DNA of 64,000 nt from Urechidicola vernalis (GTDB taxonomy: Bacteria > Bacteroidota > Bacteroidia > Flavobacteriales > Flavobacteriaceae), in NCBI RefSeq assembly GCF_031846385.1, contig NZ_JAVRHV010000001.1:248001-312000 (forward strand), in the 5' to 3' direction. Below are positions 42,505-52,068 of this stretch, piece by piece (within the stretch, counting starts at the first letter, position 1; each line of letters begins with the position of its first letter). The translations under genes and the position numbers were made by a program. The notes beneath the pieces were generated by a model. That model did not search any database, had not been told where the DNA came from, and saw only the letters and a list, made by a program, of their open reading frames with translations.

Positions 42505-43989
42505 TTAGTTACTATGAATATAATTTAAGCATGTTTGGTATGTAGATGTATTGTTTATTTTAGACATTAACCAAGCATAAAAACAAAGAATAAAAATATC
42601 TTCAGATTCATCTTTAACTTGAAGTGATTCCTGAACTTTTGAAATATATTCTTCAGATTTATGGTTTTTAGTTTTGTAATAATAATCTGATATAAATTTT
42701 ATAAAATCCAATACTCTTTTTTCATTTCTGTTAATTAAATGTTTTGTGTGTTTTTTTCTAAAACTTGTAAATCGAGATTCAAATAAATCAAGATGATTTA
42801 ATTCAACGAGTAATAATAACTCTAGAACGTTTTTCTTAATTACCCAAATATTTCCAAATTGCTCAGCATACCATTTATCGTTTCTGTAAAAATTTCTGTA
42901 AATACTCAGAGACTCTTTAAATTTATCTTCTAAAAATAGAGAAGTGGCCCAGGTTAATTTCAAATCGTGACAATACTCGTCATTTTTCTTATATTTATGA
43001 TAATCAAACTTGCTTAAAGCATCAGATACTTTTGAAACGTCGCCTTCAAAAAGTTGTATGAGATTCACTACTAAATAGTATTGTGGATAAAAGGCATCAA
43101 AATGCTTACTGTTGTTCAATAGCATGAACCGATGCATTTGGTGAAAATATTCTTTAGATTTTTTAAAATTTTTAATTCTGAAATAGGTGTTTCCTAAATA
43201 ATATAGTATTTGAATATGCTCATTAAGGTATTTGTCAACTATTCTTTCTGAAGTTTCAATTTTTAGACATGCCTCTTCTACAAATTCTAAGATGGTATGA
43301 TAATCTCTCGTCAAATTAGCAACTTTATTGCTGATTTCAATGATTTTAAATAATGATTGATAACTTAGATTACTTGTTATGGAAATATTAAATTTTGTCA
43401 GGTTTTTGTCAAGAATATCATTAAAAATGACTTTATCCTCTTGTAATTCTTTTAATAATGAAGCGTAGAACAGATTTAAATTTTCTTCTTCATATAGATA
43501 TTGTTTGTTAGACTTGAAATTATCTATTACCTGAACAAGATCCACTTGTTCAAGGTTATGCGAATGCATTATTTTAGTTTGATATACTTCGTTTAAAATA
43601 TTGAATAACGAATGTTTTTTCGAAATTATTTCCGCTTTATTTAATGTTTTGTAGGCAGCCTTATATTGTTGGTGTTTGCAAAGAATTCTACTTGCTAAAA
43701 CTAATTTTAACGAATTCATTTCTATAGATGATTCGTTCTCAAAACTTCTCGAGGCAATAAAGTCGATTAAACTATCATGCAGCCGTTTGCATAAAGCATG
43801 ATATGCTCCCTTTGATGGTTTTCCATAAATAATTACATCTATGTTGGTTGCATTTTTATCACGATCTAAAATTTTGAATAACTGAATATTCTTAACATCT
43901 GACCTTTTATTTTTAAAACTAAGAGAGTGTAAATAATTTCGTTTATCAGTTTCTGACAAAATAGAAATTAATGAAGAGATAGAATTCAT
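42505..43989 (-). CDS. Hypothetical helical protein
   Basis: A 494-residue protein with no signal peptide. The sequence is rich in leucine, lysine and paired helices (for example YLGNTYFRIKNFKKSKEYF near 269-287 and KFKESLSIYRNFYR near 356-369), which look like tetratricopeptide-type helical repeats. A conserved-looking N-terminal segment, GKPSKGAYHALCKRLHDSL (near 56-74), occurs in many Bacteroidota hypothetical proteins. A protein-protein interaction role is plausible; no function is claimed. It is divergent from the YiaA/B gene across 151 bases. Confidence 0.7.
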   Translation of the reverse strand: MNSISSLISILSETDKRNYLHSLSFKNKRSDVKNIQLFKILDRDKNATNIDVIIYGKPSKGAYHALCKRLHDSLIDFIASRSFENESSIEMNSLKLVLASRILCKHQQYKAAYKTLNKAEIISKKHSLFNILNEVYQTKIMHSHNLEQVDLVQVIDNFKSNKQYLYEEENLNLFYASLLKELQEDKVIFNDILDKNLTKFNISITSNLSYQSLFKIIEISNKVANLTRDYHTILEFVEEACLKIETSERIVDKYLNEHIQILYYLGNTYFRIKNFKKSKEYFHQMHRFMLLNNSKHFDAFYPQYYLVVNLIQLFEGDVSKVSDALSKFDYHKYKKNDEYCHDLKLTWATSLFLEDKFKESLSIYRNFYRNDKWYAEQFGNIWVIKKNVLELLLLVELNHLDLFESRFTSFRKKHTKHLINRNEKRVLDFIKFISDYYYKTKNHKSEEYISKVQESLQVKDESEDIFILCFYAWLMSKINNTSTYQTCLNYIHSN

Positions 43990-44140
43990 TAGTAATTATA
44001 TATGGGTAAATTTACTTTAAATTAAGTAAAAATCAACAATTAAAATAAATATATATCGTAAGTATTTTTAAATATTAGATTATTAAACAGAAACTGAATT
44101 CCTCAAGTTTGTGCTATTAAATTATTAACTTAAATATTTT

Positions 44141-44611
44141 ATGATGGATTTAAATGTGAAAATTGAAGAAAGTAAACAGAAAACAAAAGAAGATTTAAAA
44201 GATTCTAATGGTCTTTTTAATCAAAAACCAACTCCCGCCTTTATTGGTGCTTCCTGGATTGCTCTTTTGACTGGTGTCACAAGTTATTGTATTGGACTGT
44301 GGAATGCAACGATGCAATTAAATGAAAAAGGATATTATTTTACGATTCTTTTGTTCGGTTTGTTCGCTGCAGTTTCAATTCAAAAAAGCGTTAGAGATAA
44401 ACTAGAAGGTTTACCTGTATCTGATATGTATTATGGAATTAGTTGGTTTTCTGTTATATGCGCAATTTTATTACTGATCATAGGTCTTTGGAATGCAGAA
44501 TTATTGTACAGCGAAAAAGGATTTTACGCTTTGTCATACCTGCTAAGTATTTATGCTTCCATAGCTGTTCAAAAAAATACGAGAGATAAAAATTTTATTG
44601 ACAGCAAATAA
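44141..44611 (+). CDS. YiaA/YiaB-type inner membrane protein
   Basis: A 156-residue membrane protein made of two copies of the YiaAB domain, each with two membrane helices (WIALLTGVTSYCIGLWNA and WFSVICAILLLIIGLWNAE begin the two halves). Each half contains GLWNA, EKGYY/EKGFY and QKxxRDK motifs. The family is of unknown function and linked in E. coli to stress conditions. Start choice: ATG at 44141 with a second ATG at 44144, so the exact first residue is uncertain. Confidence 0.85.
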   Translation: MMDLNVKIEESKQKTKEDLKDSNGLFNQKPTPAFIGASWIALLTGVTSYCIGLWNATMQLNEKGYYFTILLFGLFAAVSIQKSVRDKLEGLPVSDMYYGISWFSVICAILLLIIGLWNAELLYSEKGFYALSYLLSIYASIAVQKNTRDKNFIDSK

Positions 44612-44687
44612 ATTAATTATGAGATGCAGCTTAGTTTAATTATAAGTTGCATCTTTAAAATCATAAACTAACCAAAGTTCAACCAAC

Positions 44688-45980
44688 ATGTTAGAAAAAA
44701 ACAATAAAAGACTAATTAACGCTTGGGCGTCATTCGATTGGTCCAACTCGGTCTATAATTTAATTGTTACAACCGCAATTTTCCCAATCTATTATTTAAG
44801 CAAGACAGAAGAAGCGTTTGGAGGCGAAATGGTTGAATTTTTTGGAATGACAATAAAAAACTCTGTATTGTTTTCTTATGCAATATCGTTTTCATTCTTA
44901 GTTATTGTGTTTATTTCACCCATTCTTTCAGGTATTGCAGATTATAGTGGAAAGAAAAAAAGGTTTATGCAAATATTTACCTATTTAGGTTCTATATCTT
45001 GTATTGGACTCTATTTTTTTACTGGAGAAAATATAGAGTATGGAATTGCTTGTTCGGTTTTGGCAAGTATTGGCTATGCAGGATCATTGGTTTTTTATAA
45101 TGGTTTTTTGCCTGAAGTAGCATCTAATGATATAATGGATAAAGTTAGCGCTAAAGGGTTTTCTCTTGGATATATAGGAAGTGTAATATTATTGATATTC
45201 AATTTAGTGTTGTATCAAAAGTTTGAGGTATTTGGTTTTTCAAGTGGAGGAGAGGCTACCAGATTTGGATTTATTTTGGTCGGAATATGGTGGTTAGGTT
45301 TTTCTCAAATTGCCTTCTACTACTTAAAGGATAAAAGCACCGGAAAACCAATTAGTCTAAAAATACTAGGAAATGGATTAAACGAACTGAAGAAAGTGTT
45401 TGTTTCAGTTCAAGCTAAACTAGTTATGAAGCGTTTTTTAACATCTTTCTTTCTTTTTAGTATGGGTGTACAAACTGTAATGCTATTAGCGCCATTGTTC
45501 GCAGATAAGGTAATTGGGATGGCCGCAGATGAAATGATCTATATCGTTTTGATATTACAAGTTTTGGCGATAGGTGGAGCGTATTTTTTCGCATGGCTTT
45601 CAAAATTAAAAGGAAATGGATTTGCAATTAGTGTTACACTTATTGTTTGGGTTTTAATTTGTTTTGGAGGTTATTTTTCTGATGGAAAAATGTCATTTTA
45701 TATATTGTCTGCCGCATTAGGATTTGTTATGGGTGGTATTCAATCTATATCGAGGTCTACGTATTCTAAATTAATTCCTTCCGAAACAAGAGATACGGCT
45801 TCTTACTTTAGTTTTTATGATATTACCGAAAAACTAGCTATTGTAATAGGTTCTTTATGTTATGGCTATATAGATCAGGTTACTGGAAGTATGCGCTATA
45901 GCATGGTGTTTATGTCCGTTTTCTTTATTGGAGGATTTGTATTTCTTCAATTAGCAAACCTTAAGAAAAACATGAAATGA
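44688..45980 (+). CDS. MFS permease of the Atg22/UMF1 type
   Basis: A 430-residue transporter with about twelve membrane segments. The N-terminal signature INAWASFDWSNSVYNLIVTT is typical of UMF1/Atg22-like members of the major facilitator superfamily, and the GIADYSGKKKRFM loop between helices 2 and 3 matches the MFS motif A position. Substrates of bacterial members are mostly unknown; amino acids are exported by fungal Atg22. Its stop overlaps the start of the acyltransferase gene (ATGA), so the two are cotranslated. Confidence 0.85.
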   Translation: MLEKNNKRLINAWASFDWSNSVYNLIVTTAIFPIYYLSKTEEAFGGEMVEFFGMTIKNSVLFSYAISFSFLVIVFISPILSGIADYSGKKKRFMQIFTYLGSISCIGLYFFTGENIEYGIACSVLASIGYAGSLVFYNGFLPEVASNDIMDKVSAKGFSLGYIGSVILLIFNLVLYQKFEVFGFSSGGEATRFGFILVGIWWLGFSQIAFYYLKDKSTGKPISLKILGNGLNELKKVFVSVQAKLVMKRFLTSFFLFSMGVQTVMLLAPLFADKVIGMAADEMIYIVLILQVLAIGGAYFFAWLSKLKGNGFAISVTLIVWVLICFGGYFSDGKMSFYILSAALGFVMGGIQSISRSTYSKLIPSETRDTASYFSFYDITEKLAIVIGSLCYGYIDQVTGSMRYSMVFMSVFFIGGFVFLQLANLKKNMK

Positions 45981-47323
45981 TATATAATTTTTTAAGGGTT
46001 ATTGTAAAAATTACGCTTTTCTTTTTTTATAAGAAAACTGAAGTTTTTGGAAAATCGAATATTCCAAAAAACGGGCCTTTGATTATTGTTTCGAATCACC
46101 CTAGTACAATGACAGATCCTTTACTTGTAGCGTCAATTGTCAAACAAAGAATTGGATTTATTGCAAACGCTGGAATTTTTAAAAATAAACTACTAGCAAA
46201 GATTTTAACCTATCTGCATATTATTCCAATTTACAGGAAAAAGGATGTTTCTAAAGGAGAAAAACCGGACAATGCAAGTACATTTATACGATGCCATCAA
46301 TATTTAGAGGAAGATGGAACTTTCTTAATTTTTCCTGAGGGAAGCAGTTATTATGAATTAAAATTAAGAGACATTAAAACAGGCACTGCCAGAATTGCAT
46401 TGAGTTATGAAGAAGTAAAGGAATTTAATGGTAATTTAAAAATTGTTCCTATAACGCTAGATTATTCTGACTCAATACAATTTAGAAGTACGGTGTCTAT
46501 AACGGTAAATCCTCCAATCGATGTTTCCGATTTTAAGGATATATATTATGAAGATAATTTCAAAGGAGTAAAAACTTTAACTGAAAGAATACGAGTTGAA
46601 ATGGCTAAGAATATCCCACATACTGAGGATAAAAACCACGAAGAATTCTTAATTAAACTCCATAAGTTTTATGCTTCCTATTTTAATCCCATAAAACATA
46701 TTTCAAAAAATTCTGGTGAATCATTATGGATCAGAAATAACATGTCGAAGATTCTTAATGAGGTTAAAATGGTTGACAAAGGGCAATATAACTGTACAAA
46801 GGATAAAATATTTACTTTTTTTGATAAACTTAAAGAAGAGAAATTGTCTACTGGATTTTTATCCGATGGTTTTCTAGAATTGAATAAGGGTTTAGTACTT
46901 TTTAGCTATGTACTCCAATTTAGTTTACTTTTTCCGTTTTATTTTTTAGGTCTAGTTGCAAACTACATTCCCTATATGTTACCATACCGCATATTTAAAT
47001 CTCTTAAAATTGATTTAGAATACAAAACTTCAGTTCAAATGGTCACAGGGTTATTCACTTTTCCTTTATTTTATGTTTTAGAAATATGGCTATTAGGAAG
47101 TTTGTTTGAAATAAAGACATGGATGTATTTTGCATTACCTCTATTGTTTATTGTTTCCGGTTATATAGCAATGTATTTTTATTTAGAATTTAAACGTTTC
47201 CTTAAGGTGATTCACTATTACTTTTTTGTGAAAGGAGAAAAGAAAGTAGAACTCATTTTATTGAGAGATGAAATTATGACCGAAGTTGAAAAAGTAAGAG
47301 AAAATACTTTAGTAATTTCTTAG
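45977..47323 (+). CDS. PlsC-type 1-acyl-glycerol-3-phosphate acyltransferase family protein
   Basis: A 448-residue membrane-associated acyltransferase. The catalytic box is SNHPSTMTD (residues 34-42), and the glycerophosphate-binding FPEGSSYYEL motif is near 112. The C-terminal third has several hydrophobic segments (from about 305 on), which is longer than classic PlsC. Members acylate lysophosphatidic acid or related lipids; the head group here is unknown. It begins inside the MFS gene end. Its stop overlaps the end of the DUF6268 gene on the other strand by four bases. Confidence 0.85.
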   Translation: MIYNFLRVIVKITLFFFYKKTEVFGKSNIPKNGPLIIVSNHPSTMTDPLLVASIVKQRIGFIANAGIFKNKLLAKILTYLHIIPIYRKKDVSKGEKPDNASTFIRCHQYLEEDGTFLIFPEGSSYYELKLRDIKTGTARIALSYEEVKEFNGNLKIVPITLDYSDSIQFRSTVSITVNPPIDVSDFKDIYYEDNFKGVKTLTERIRVEMAKNIPHTEDKNHEEFLIKLHKFYASYFNPIKHISKNSGESLWIRNNMSKILNEVKMVDKGQYNCTKDKIFTFFDKLKEEKLSTGFLSDGFLELNKGLVLFSYVLQFSLLFPFYFLGLVANYIPYMLPYRIFKSLKIDLEYKTSVQMVTGLFTFPLFYVLEIWLLGSLFEIKTWMYFALPLLFIVSGYIAMYFYLEFKRFLKVIHYYFFVKGEKKVELILLRDEIMTEVEKVRENTLVIS

Positions 47324-48222
47324 TTATTTATTTTAAAATAAACCCTATATACAACTTGTAATTTAAAGAATACGCTTCCTAGTATATCTGGATTTAATTG
47401 GGCTCTATCGTCTCCAAAACTGAAAGCTGACAATCTAAAATCTAGTTCATCACCCTGTTCGTAAACCTCGTAATTGTTATTCGAATATCCTAATTTTGTA
47501 CGTAAAAGAATACTGTTGTCAAGTATGCCATATTCAAAATATGTAGAGAATTCTAAAGGACTTTGTTCAATATAAACTGGAGCGCTTGTTTCTTGACTGA
47601 TGTTATAACTTCTTCCTATTCCAAAATAGTCGAACCCAATTTTTGTTTTACCTATACTATAATTTACGTCCGCCTTAATTGGGAGGGAAGCATCTACTTC
47701 AAACTTGGTATTAGGGCTCTTGTAATACGCACCGAATATTGGTGTCGCAAATAACCCAAAAGCTTCTGTTGATGTATAAAATCCAAAACGATAACTTAAG
47801 TTCTCACTCTTTTTGAATTTTGCTGTAGCATAACCACCAAAGTAAAAATCATCACTAGAAATACGCTTATAATCTGAGGCAATTTTTGGAAGTAAGACAA
47901 ATGTTGTACTCCATTTTTCAGAATGTGTAGTCGCCAATCCTATTTTTAATAAGGTGTTGTATAAAGTTGTTGATTGGTTGTATTCCGGCGAAAGTAATAA
48001 ACGACTGCTATTAAAATCAATTCCAGTAATTAAAGCATGTTTATCATTTAATACAATCGGTAAAGTTAAATTTGCTTCAAAACTGTTTACATCTGTTTGT
48101 TCATCATAGTTTTTAAATTTCACATTTGGTGCATAACTGTAACCAACTTTTAATATATCTGCATATTCTTGAGCAATTGAGAAAAAAGGAAGGAATACTG
48201 AAAGTATGAATAGTTTTCGCAT
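47320..48222 (-). CDS. DUF6268 family outer membrane beta-barrel-like protein
   Basis: An exported protein of 300 residues from the ATG at 48222 (MRKLFILSVFLPFFSIAQ, a clean signal peptide). The longer start at 48234 adds MLST and begins next to the purL terminator, so it is less likely. The mature part alternates short polar and hydrophobic strands (ITGIDFNSSRLLL, FYFGGYATAKFK, FSTYFEYGIL, LRTKLGYS) and ends in an aromatic strand (VVYRVYFKI), as expected of an outer-membrane barrel. The function is unknown. Confidence 0.75.
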   Translation of the reverse strand: MRKLFILSVFLPFFSIAQEYADILKVGYSYAPNVKFKNYDEQTDVNSFEANLTLPIVLNDKHALITGIDFNSSRLLLSPEYNQSTTLYNTLLKIGLATTHSEKWSTTFVLLPKIASDYKRISSDDFYFGGYATAKFKKSENLSYRFGFYTSTEAFGLFATPIFGAYYKSPNTKFEVDASLPIKADVNYSIGKTKIGFDYFGIGRSYNISQETSAPVYIEQSPLEFSTYFEYGILDNSILLRTKLGYSNNNYEVYEQGDELDFRLSAFSFGDDRAQLNPDILGSVFFKLQVVYRVYFKINN

Positions 48223-48236
48223 AGTTGAAAGCATAA

Positions 48237-48266
48237 AAAACCCCTAACATAGTTGTTAGGGGTTTT
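48237..48266 (-). terminator. Rho-independent terminator after purL
   Basis: AAAACCCCTAACA and TGTTAGGGGTTTT form a perfect 13-base-pair stem around a TAGT loop, flanked by A and T runs. It lies 10 bases after the purL stop. Confidence 0.9.
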
Positions 48267-48275
48267 GATTATAAA

Positions 48276-51200
48276 TTATTTATTTAACCAGTTGTGAGCA
48301 TTTTCGAATGCTAGTATCCATGGAGAAACTTCATCATTTCGATCTTTAGTATAATGCCCCCAATTCCATGGGAAAATAGAACGTTCTAAGTGTGGCATCA
48401 TTACCGTATGTCTACCGCAATCAGAAGTTAAAATAGCAGTGTTAAAATCAGACCCATTAGGATTTGCAGGATAGCCTTTATACCCATATTTACCAACAAT
48501 ATTATACTGACTTTCTTCATATGGGAAAGAGAATTTTCCTTCGCCATGTGCAGCCCATACACCAAGTTTCGACCCCGCCAATGAATCTAGTAATACACTT
48601 TTGTTATCTTGAATTTCAATGGATGTAAAGTTACATTCGAATTTTCCAGATTCATTGTGTAGCATTTTTGGTTTTTCTTCATGATTTACATTGATTAAAC
48701 CAAGTTCGATAAACAATTGGCAGCCGTTACAAACACCTAATGATAAGGTGTCTTCTCTTGCAAAGAAGTTATCTAATGCTGTTCTTGCTTTTTCATTATA
48801 TAAAAATGCACCAGCCCAACCTTTAGCTGAACCTAATACATCTGAATTAGAGAATCCTCCAACTGCAACAATTAACTGAATATCTTCTAAATTTTCACGA
48901 CCAGAGATTAAATCTGTCATGTGAACATCTTTCACTTGGAACCCAGCCATTTCCATCATATAGGCCATTTCTCGTTCGGAATTAGAACCTTTTTCACGAA
49001 TTACAGCCGCCTTTAGTTTTTTCTGCCCTTCTTTCAATTCTGGTAGATTACCCGTGAAGTTTTTTGGAAAGACAAAATCTAATGCTTGTTCTTTGTAATT
49101 GTTAAAACGCTCCGTTGCCAATTTTTTGCCCGACTGTTTTTGGTCTAATAGGTGAGAGGTCTTGTACCAAATATCTCTATGTTTTGCCACATCAAAGGAA
49201 AGGTTTCTATCTTCTATTTGAATATTTAGAGTACCATCTTGTGAAGAAGTTCCAATAACATGGAAATTCACGTTACTTTCTGAAAGTAATGCTTCTAATG
49301 CTTTGTTATCATTAGTCTGAATTATAATTCCGCTATTTTCAGCAAATAATAATTTCACAATGTCAGATTCGCCAATAGAGGATAAATCAATTGTTGCTCC
49401 TAAATTTACATCAGAAAAGCATAATTCTAATAAAGTAGTTAGCATTCCACCAGCAGAAATATCATGACCGGCTACAATTAGTCCTGCTTTAATAGCATTT
49501 TGAATTGTATTAAATGCTGTTTTAAAATTAGCAGCATTTTGAATGTTAGGTGTTTCAATACCTATTTTATTCTTTATCTGAGCAAAAGAACTACCGCCTA
49601 ATTTATAAGTATCTTCTGATAAATTTATGTAATAAATTCCTTTAGCATTTTTCTGTAAAACAGGCTCTACAACTTTTGAAATTTCATTACAATGTCCAGC
49701 GGCAGAAATAATTACCGTACCTGGAGAAATCACTTCTTCATTTGGGTATTTCTGTTTCATAGAAAGAGAATCCTTTCCTGTTGGTATGTTGATGCCTAAT
49801 TCAATAGCAAAATGAGAAACTGCTTCTACAGCATTGTATAAACGTGCATCTTCACCTTCATTTTTACAAGGCCACATCCAGTTTGCAGATAATGAAACGG
49901 ATTCTAAATTATCTTCAAGAGGTGCCCAAATAAGATTTGTTAAAGATTCTGCAATTGCATTTCTAGAACCTGCTTTTTCATCAATTAAAGCACTTATAGG
50001 TGCATGTCCAATTGAAGTGGCTACACCTTCTTTACCATTGTAGTCTAAGGCCATAACTCCAACGTTGTTCAATGGCAGTTGTAAAGGCCCACAAGTTTGT
50101 TGTTTTGCAACGCGGCCCGTTACACATCTATCAACTTTATTAGTTAACCAATCTTTACATGCCACCGCTTCTAATTGCAATACTTGAGCAATATAATCGT
50201 GTATTTTATCTTCAGAGTATTCTAAATCCGTAAATTTTCGATCTATAGTTTTGTCTGTCATGATGGTCTTAGGAGAACTCCCAAACATATCTTCCAAGGC
50301 CAAATCCATCGGCTTTTCACCCGTAGTTTTAGATTCGAATGTAAATCTATCATCACCTGTTACATCTCCAACAGTATACATTGGCGAACGCTCACGATCT
50401 GCAATTCTATTTAAGTAATCAATATCTTTTTCATTAATTACCAATCCCATTCTTTCTTGAGATTCATTTCCACATAGTTCTTTAGCAGATAGAGTAGGAT
50501 CTCCAACTGGTAACTTGTCCAAGTCTATTTTCCCTCCAGTTTCTTCTACCAATTCTGAAAGACAATTTAAATGACCTCCAGCCCCGTGATCGTGAATAGA
50601 AACAATTGGATTTTCATCTAATTCAACCATCGCTCTAATAGCATTGGCAGCACGTTTTTGCATTTCTGGATTAGAACGTTGTACCGCGTTTAATTCAATA
50701 CCTGAACTAAATTCTCCAGTATCTGCGGATGATACTGCAGCGCCACCCATTCCAATTCTATAATTGTCTCCACCAAGGATTACAATTTTATCTCCTTCCT
50801 TAGGTTCCTTCTTTATACTTTGTTCTGCTTTACCGAATCCAATTCCTCCGGCTTGCATAATTACTTTATCAAAACCTAGTTTACGTGCGTGTTCTTCGTG
50901 TTCAAAAGTTAATACAGAACCTGAAATTAACGGTTGTCCAAATTTGTTACCGAAATCAGATGCTCCATTAGACGCTTTTATTAAAATATCCATTGGTGTT
51001 TGGTATAACCAATCGCGCTCTTCCATGGCTTGTTCCCAAGGTCTATTCTTTTTTAATCTAGAATACGAGGTCATATACACAGCAGTCCCTGCCAATGGCA
51101 ATGATCCAATTCCTCCTGCAAGTCTATCTCTAATTTCTCCTCCAGATCCTGTTGCAGCACCATTAAATGGCTCTACAGTAGTTGGAAAGTTATGTGTTTC

Positions 51201-51938
51201 TGCTTTTAAAGATATTACAGAATCAATTTCTTTTTTTACGTAGTAATCTGGTTTGTCACCAGTTTTAGGGGCGTATTGCTCAACTTTTGGTCCCTTTACA
51301 AAAGCAACATTATCTTTATACGCAGATACAATTCCGTTTGGAAATTGCTTTGAAGTTTCTTTAATCATTTTGAACAAAGAAGTTGGTTTTTCTTCTCCAT
51401 CAATAATAAAAGTTCCATTAAATATTTTATGACGACAGTGTTCTGAATTTACCTGAGAAAACCCAAACACTTCAGAATCTGTGAGTTTTCTTTCTAGTTT
51501 TACAGAAAGATTATTCAAATATTCAATTTCTTCATCATTTAATGCCAAACCTTCTTGCTGATTGTAAGCCGCAATATCATCTATTTCTAAAACAGGTTCT
51601 GGTTGAACATTTATAGTATAAATATCCTGATTAAGTCCATTGTATTTTTCAGAAATCATTGGATCAAAATCGGTACTCGATTCAGAAACTGCATAGAATT
51701 CTTCAATTCTGATAATGCCTTCAATAGCCATATTTTGAGTAATCTCTACAGCATTGGTACTCCAAGGAGTAATCATAGCAGCACGTGGACCAACAAAAAA
51801 GACGTCAATAGACGTCTGTTGTATTTGAGGTTGATTTCCAAATAACCAGTTTAATTTTTTCGTGTTTTCAGCCGAAAGTTCATTTGCAACTTGCACTGCA
51901 AATACTTTCTTAGATGGGTTTCCGAAGAAAAGAATCAT
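48276..51938 (-). CDS. purL: Phosphoribosylformylglycinamidine synthase (large single-chain PurL)
   Basis: A 1220-residue enzyme from the ATG at 51938 (MILFFGNPS). It converts FGAR and glutamine to FGAM in purine synthesis. An N-terminal domain and two AIRS-like halves (DHGAGGHLNCLSELV and GHDISAGGMLTTLLEL near the ATP-binding sites) are followed by a C-terminal glutaminase domain with nucleophile Cys in GVCNGCQLF (about 1065-1075) and the His/Glu pair near AAHGEGKF. A longer reading to 51989 would place its start upstream of the TACTTTTG promoter box at 51970-51977, so the inner start is preferred. Confidence 0.97.
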   Translation of the reverse strand: MILFFGNPSKKVFAVQVANELSAENTKKLNWLFGNQPQIQQTSIDVFFVGPRAAMITPWSTNAVEITQNMAIEGIIRIEEFYAVSESSTDFDPMISEKYNGLNQDIYTINVQPEPVLEIDDIAAYNQQEGLALNDEEIEYLNNLSVKLERKLTDSEVFGFSQVNSEHCRHKIFNGTFIIDGEEKPTSLFKMIKETSKQFPNGIVSAYKDNVAFVKGPKVEQYAPKTGDKPDYYVKKEIDSVISLKAETHNFPTTVEPFNGAATGSGGEIRDRLAGGIGSLPLAGTAVYMTSYSRLKKNRPWEQAMEERDWLYQTPMDILIKASNGASDFGNKFGQPLISGSVLTFEHEEHARKLGFDKVIMQAGGIGFGKAEQSIKKEPKEGDKIVILGGDNYRIGMGGAAVSSADTGEFSSGIELNAVQRSNPEMQKRAANAIRAMVELDENPIVSIHDHGAGGHLNCLSELVEETGGKIDLDKLPVGDPTLSAKELCGNESQERMGLVINEKDIDYLNRIADRERSPMYTVGDVTGDDRFTFESKTTGEKPMDLALEDMFGSSPKTIMTDKTIDRKFTDLEYSEDKIHDYIAQVLQLEAVACKDWLTNKVDRCVTGRVAKQQTCGPLQLPLNNVGVMALDYNGKEGVATSIGHAPISALIDEKAGSRNAIAESLTNLIWAPLEDNLESVSLSANWMWPCKNEGEDARLYNAVEAVSHFAIELGINIPTGKDSLSMKQKYPNEEVISPGTVIISAAGHCNEISKVVEPVLQKNAKGIYYINLSEDTYKLGGSSFAQIKNKIGIETPNIQNAANFKTAFNTIQNAIKAGLIVAGHDISAGGMLTTLLELCFSDVNLGATIDLSSIGESDIVKLLFAENSGIIIQTNDNKALEALLSESNVNFHVIGTSSQDGTLNIQIEDRNLSFDVAKHRDIWYKTSHLLDQKQSGKKLATERFNNYKEQALDFVFPKNFTGNLPELKEGQKKLKAAVIREKGSNSEREMAYMMEMAGFQVKDVHMTDLISGRENLEDIQLIVAVGGFSNSDVLGSAKGWAGAFLYNEKARTALDNFFAREDTLSLGVCNGCQLFIELGLINVNHEEKPKMLHNESGKFECNFTSIEIQDNKSVLLDSLAGSKLGVWAAHGEGKFSFPYEESQYNIVGKYGYKGYPANPNGSDFNTAILTSDCGRHTVMMPHLERSIFPWNWGHYTKDRNDEVSPWILAFENAHNWLNK

Positions 51939-51969
51939 TGATTGTGTGTTTGTATTGTTTAACAAAGTG

Positions 51970-51977
51970 CAAAAGTA
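51970..51977 (-). promoter_or_regulatory. Bacteroidota -7 box before purL
   Basis: TACTTTTG on the - strand matches TAnnTTTG, 31 bases before the chosen purL ATG. It supports that start over a longer reading that begins upstream of it. Confidence 0.65.
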
Positions 51978-52021
51978 CCTATTCTGCACCCATTTTTATA
52001 AATTTTGTTAATAATATTGAA

Positions 52022-52051
52022 TAAAAAAAGCGACCAAATTCTTGACCGCTT
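52022..52051 (-). terminator. Terminator after rsmB
   Basis: On the - strand AAGCGGTCAA pairs with TTGGTCGCTT around a GAAT loop (ten pairs including two G-T), followed by a run of T. It begins 17 bases after the rsmB stop. Confidence 0.85.
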
Positions 52052-52068
52052 CTATTCTCATATTTGTT

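Noticed and set aside
50764..51243. A 159-codon frame on the + strand inside purL
   Set aside because: It is antisense to conserved PurL coding sequence, low in complexity and without a signal or family match.
51939..51989. Longer N-terminus for PurL
   Set aside because: The extra 17 residues start upstream of the TACTTTTG promoter box and are not typical of PurL.
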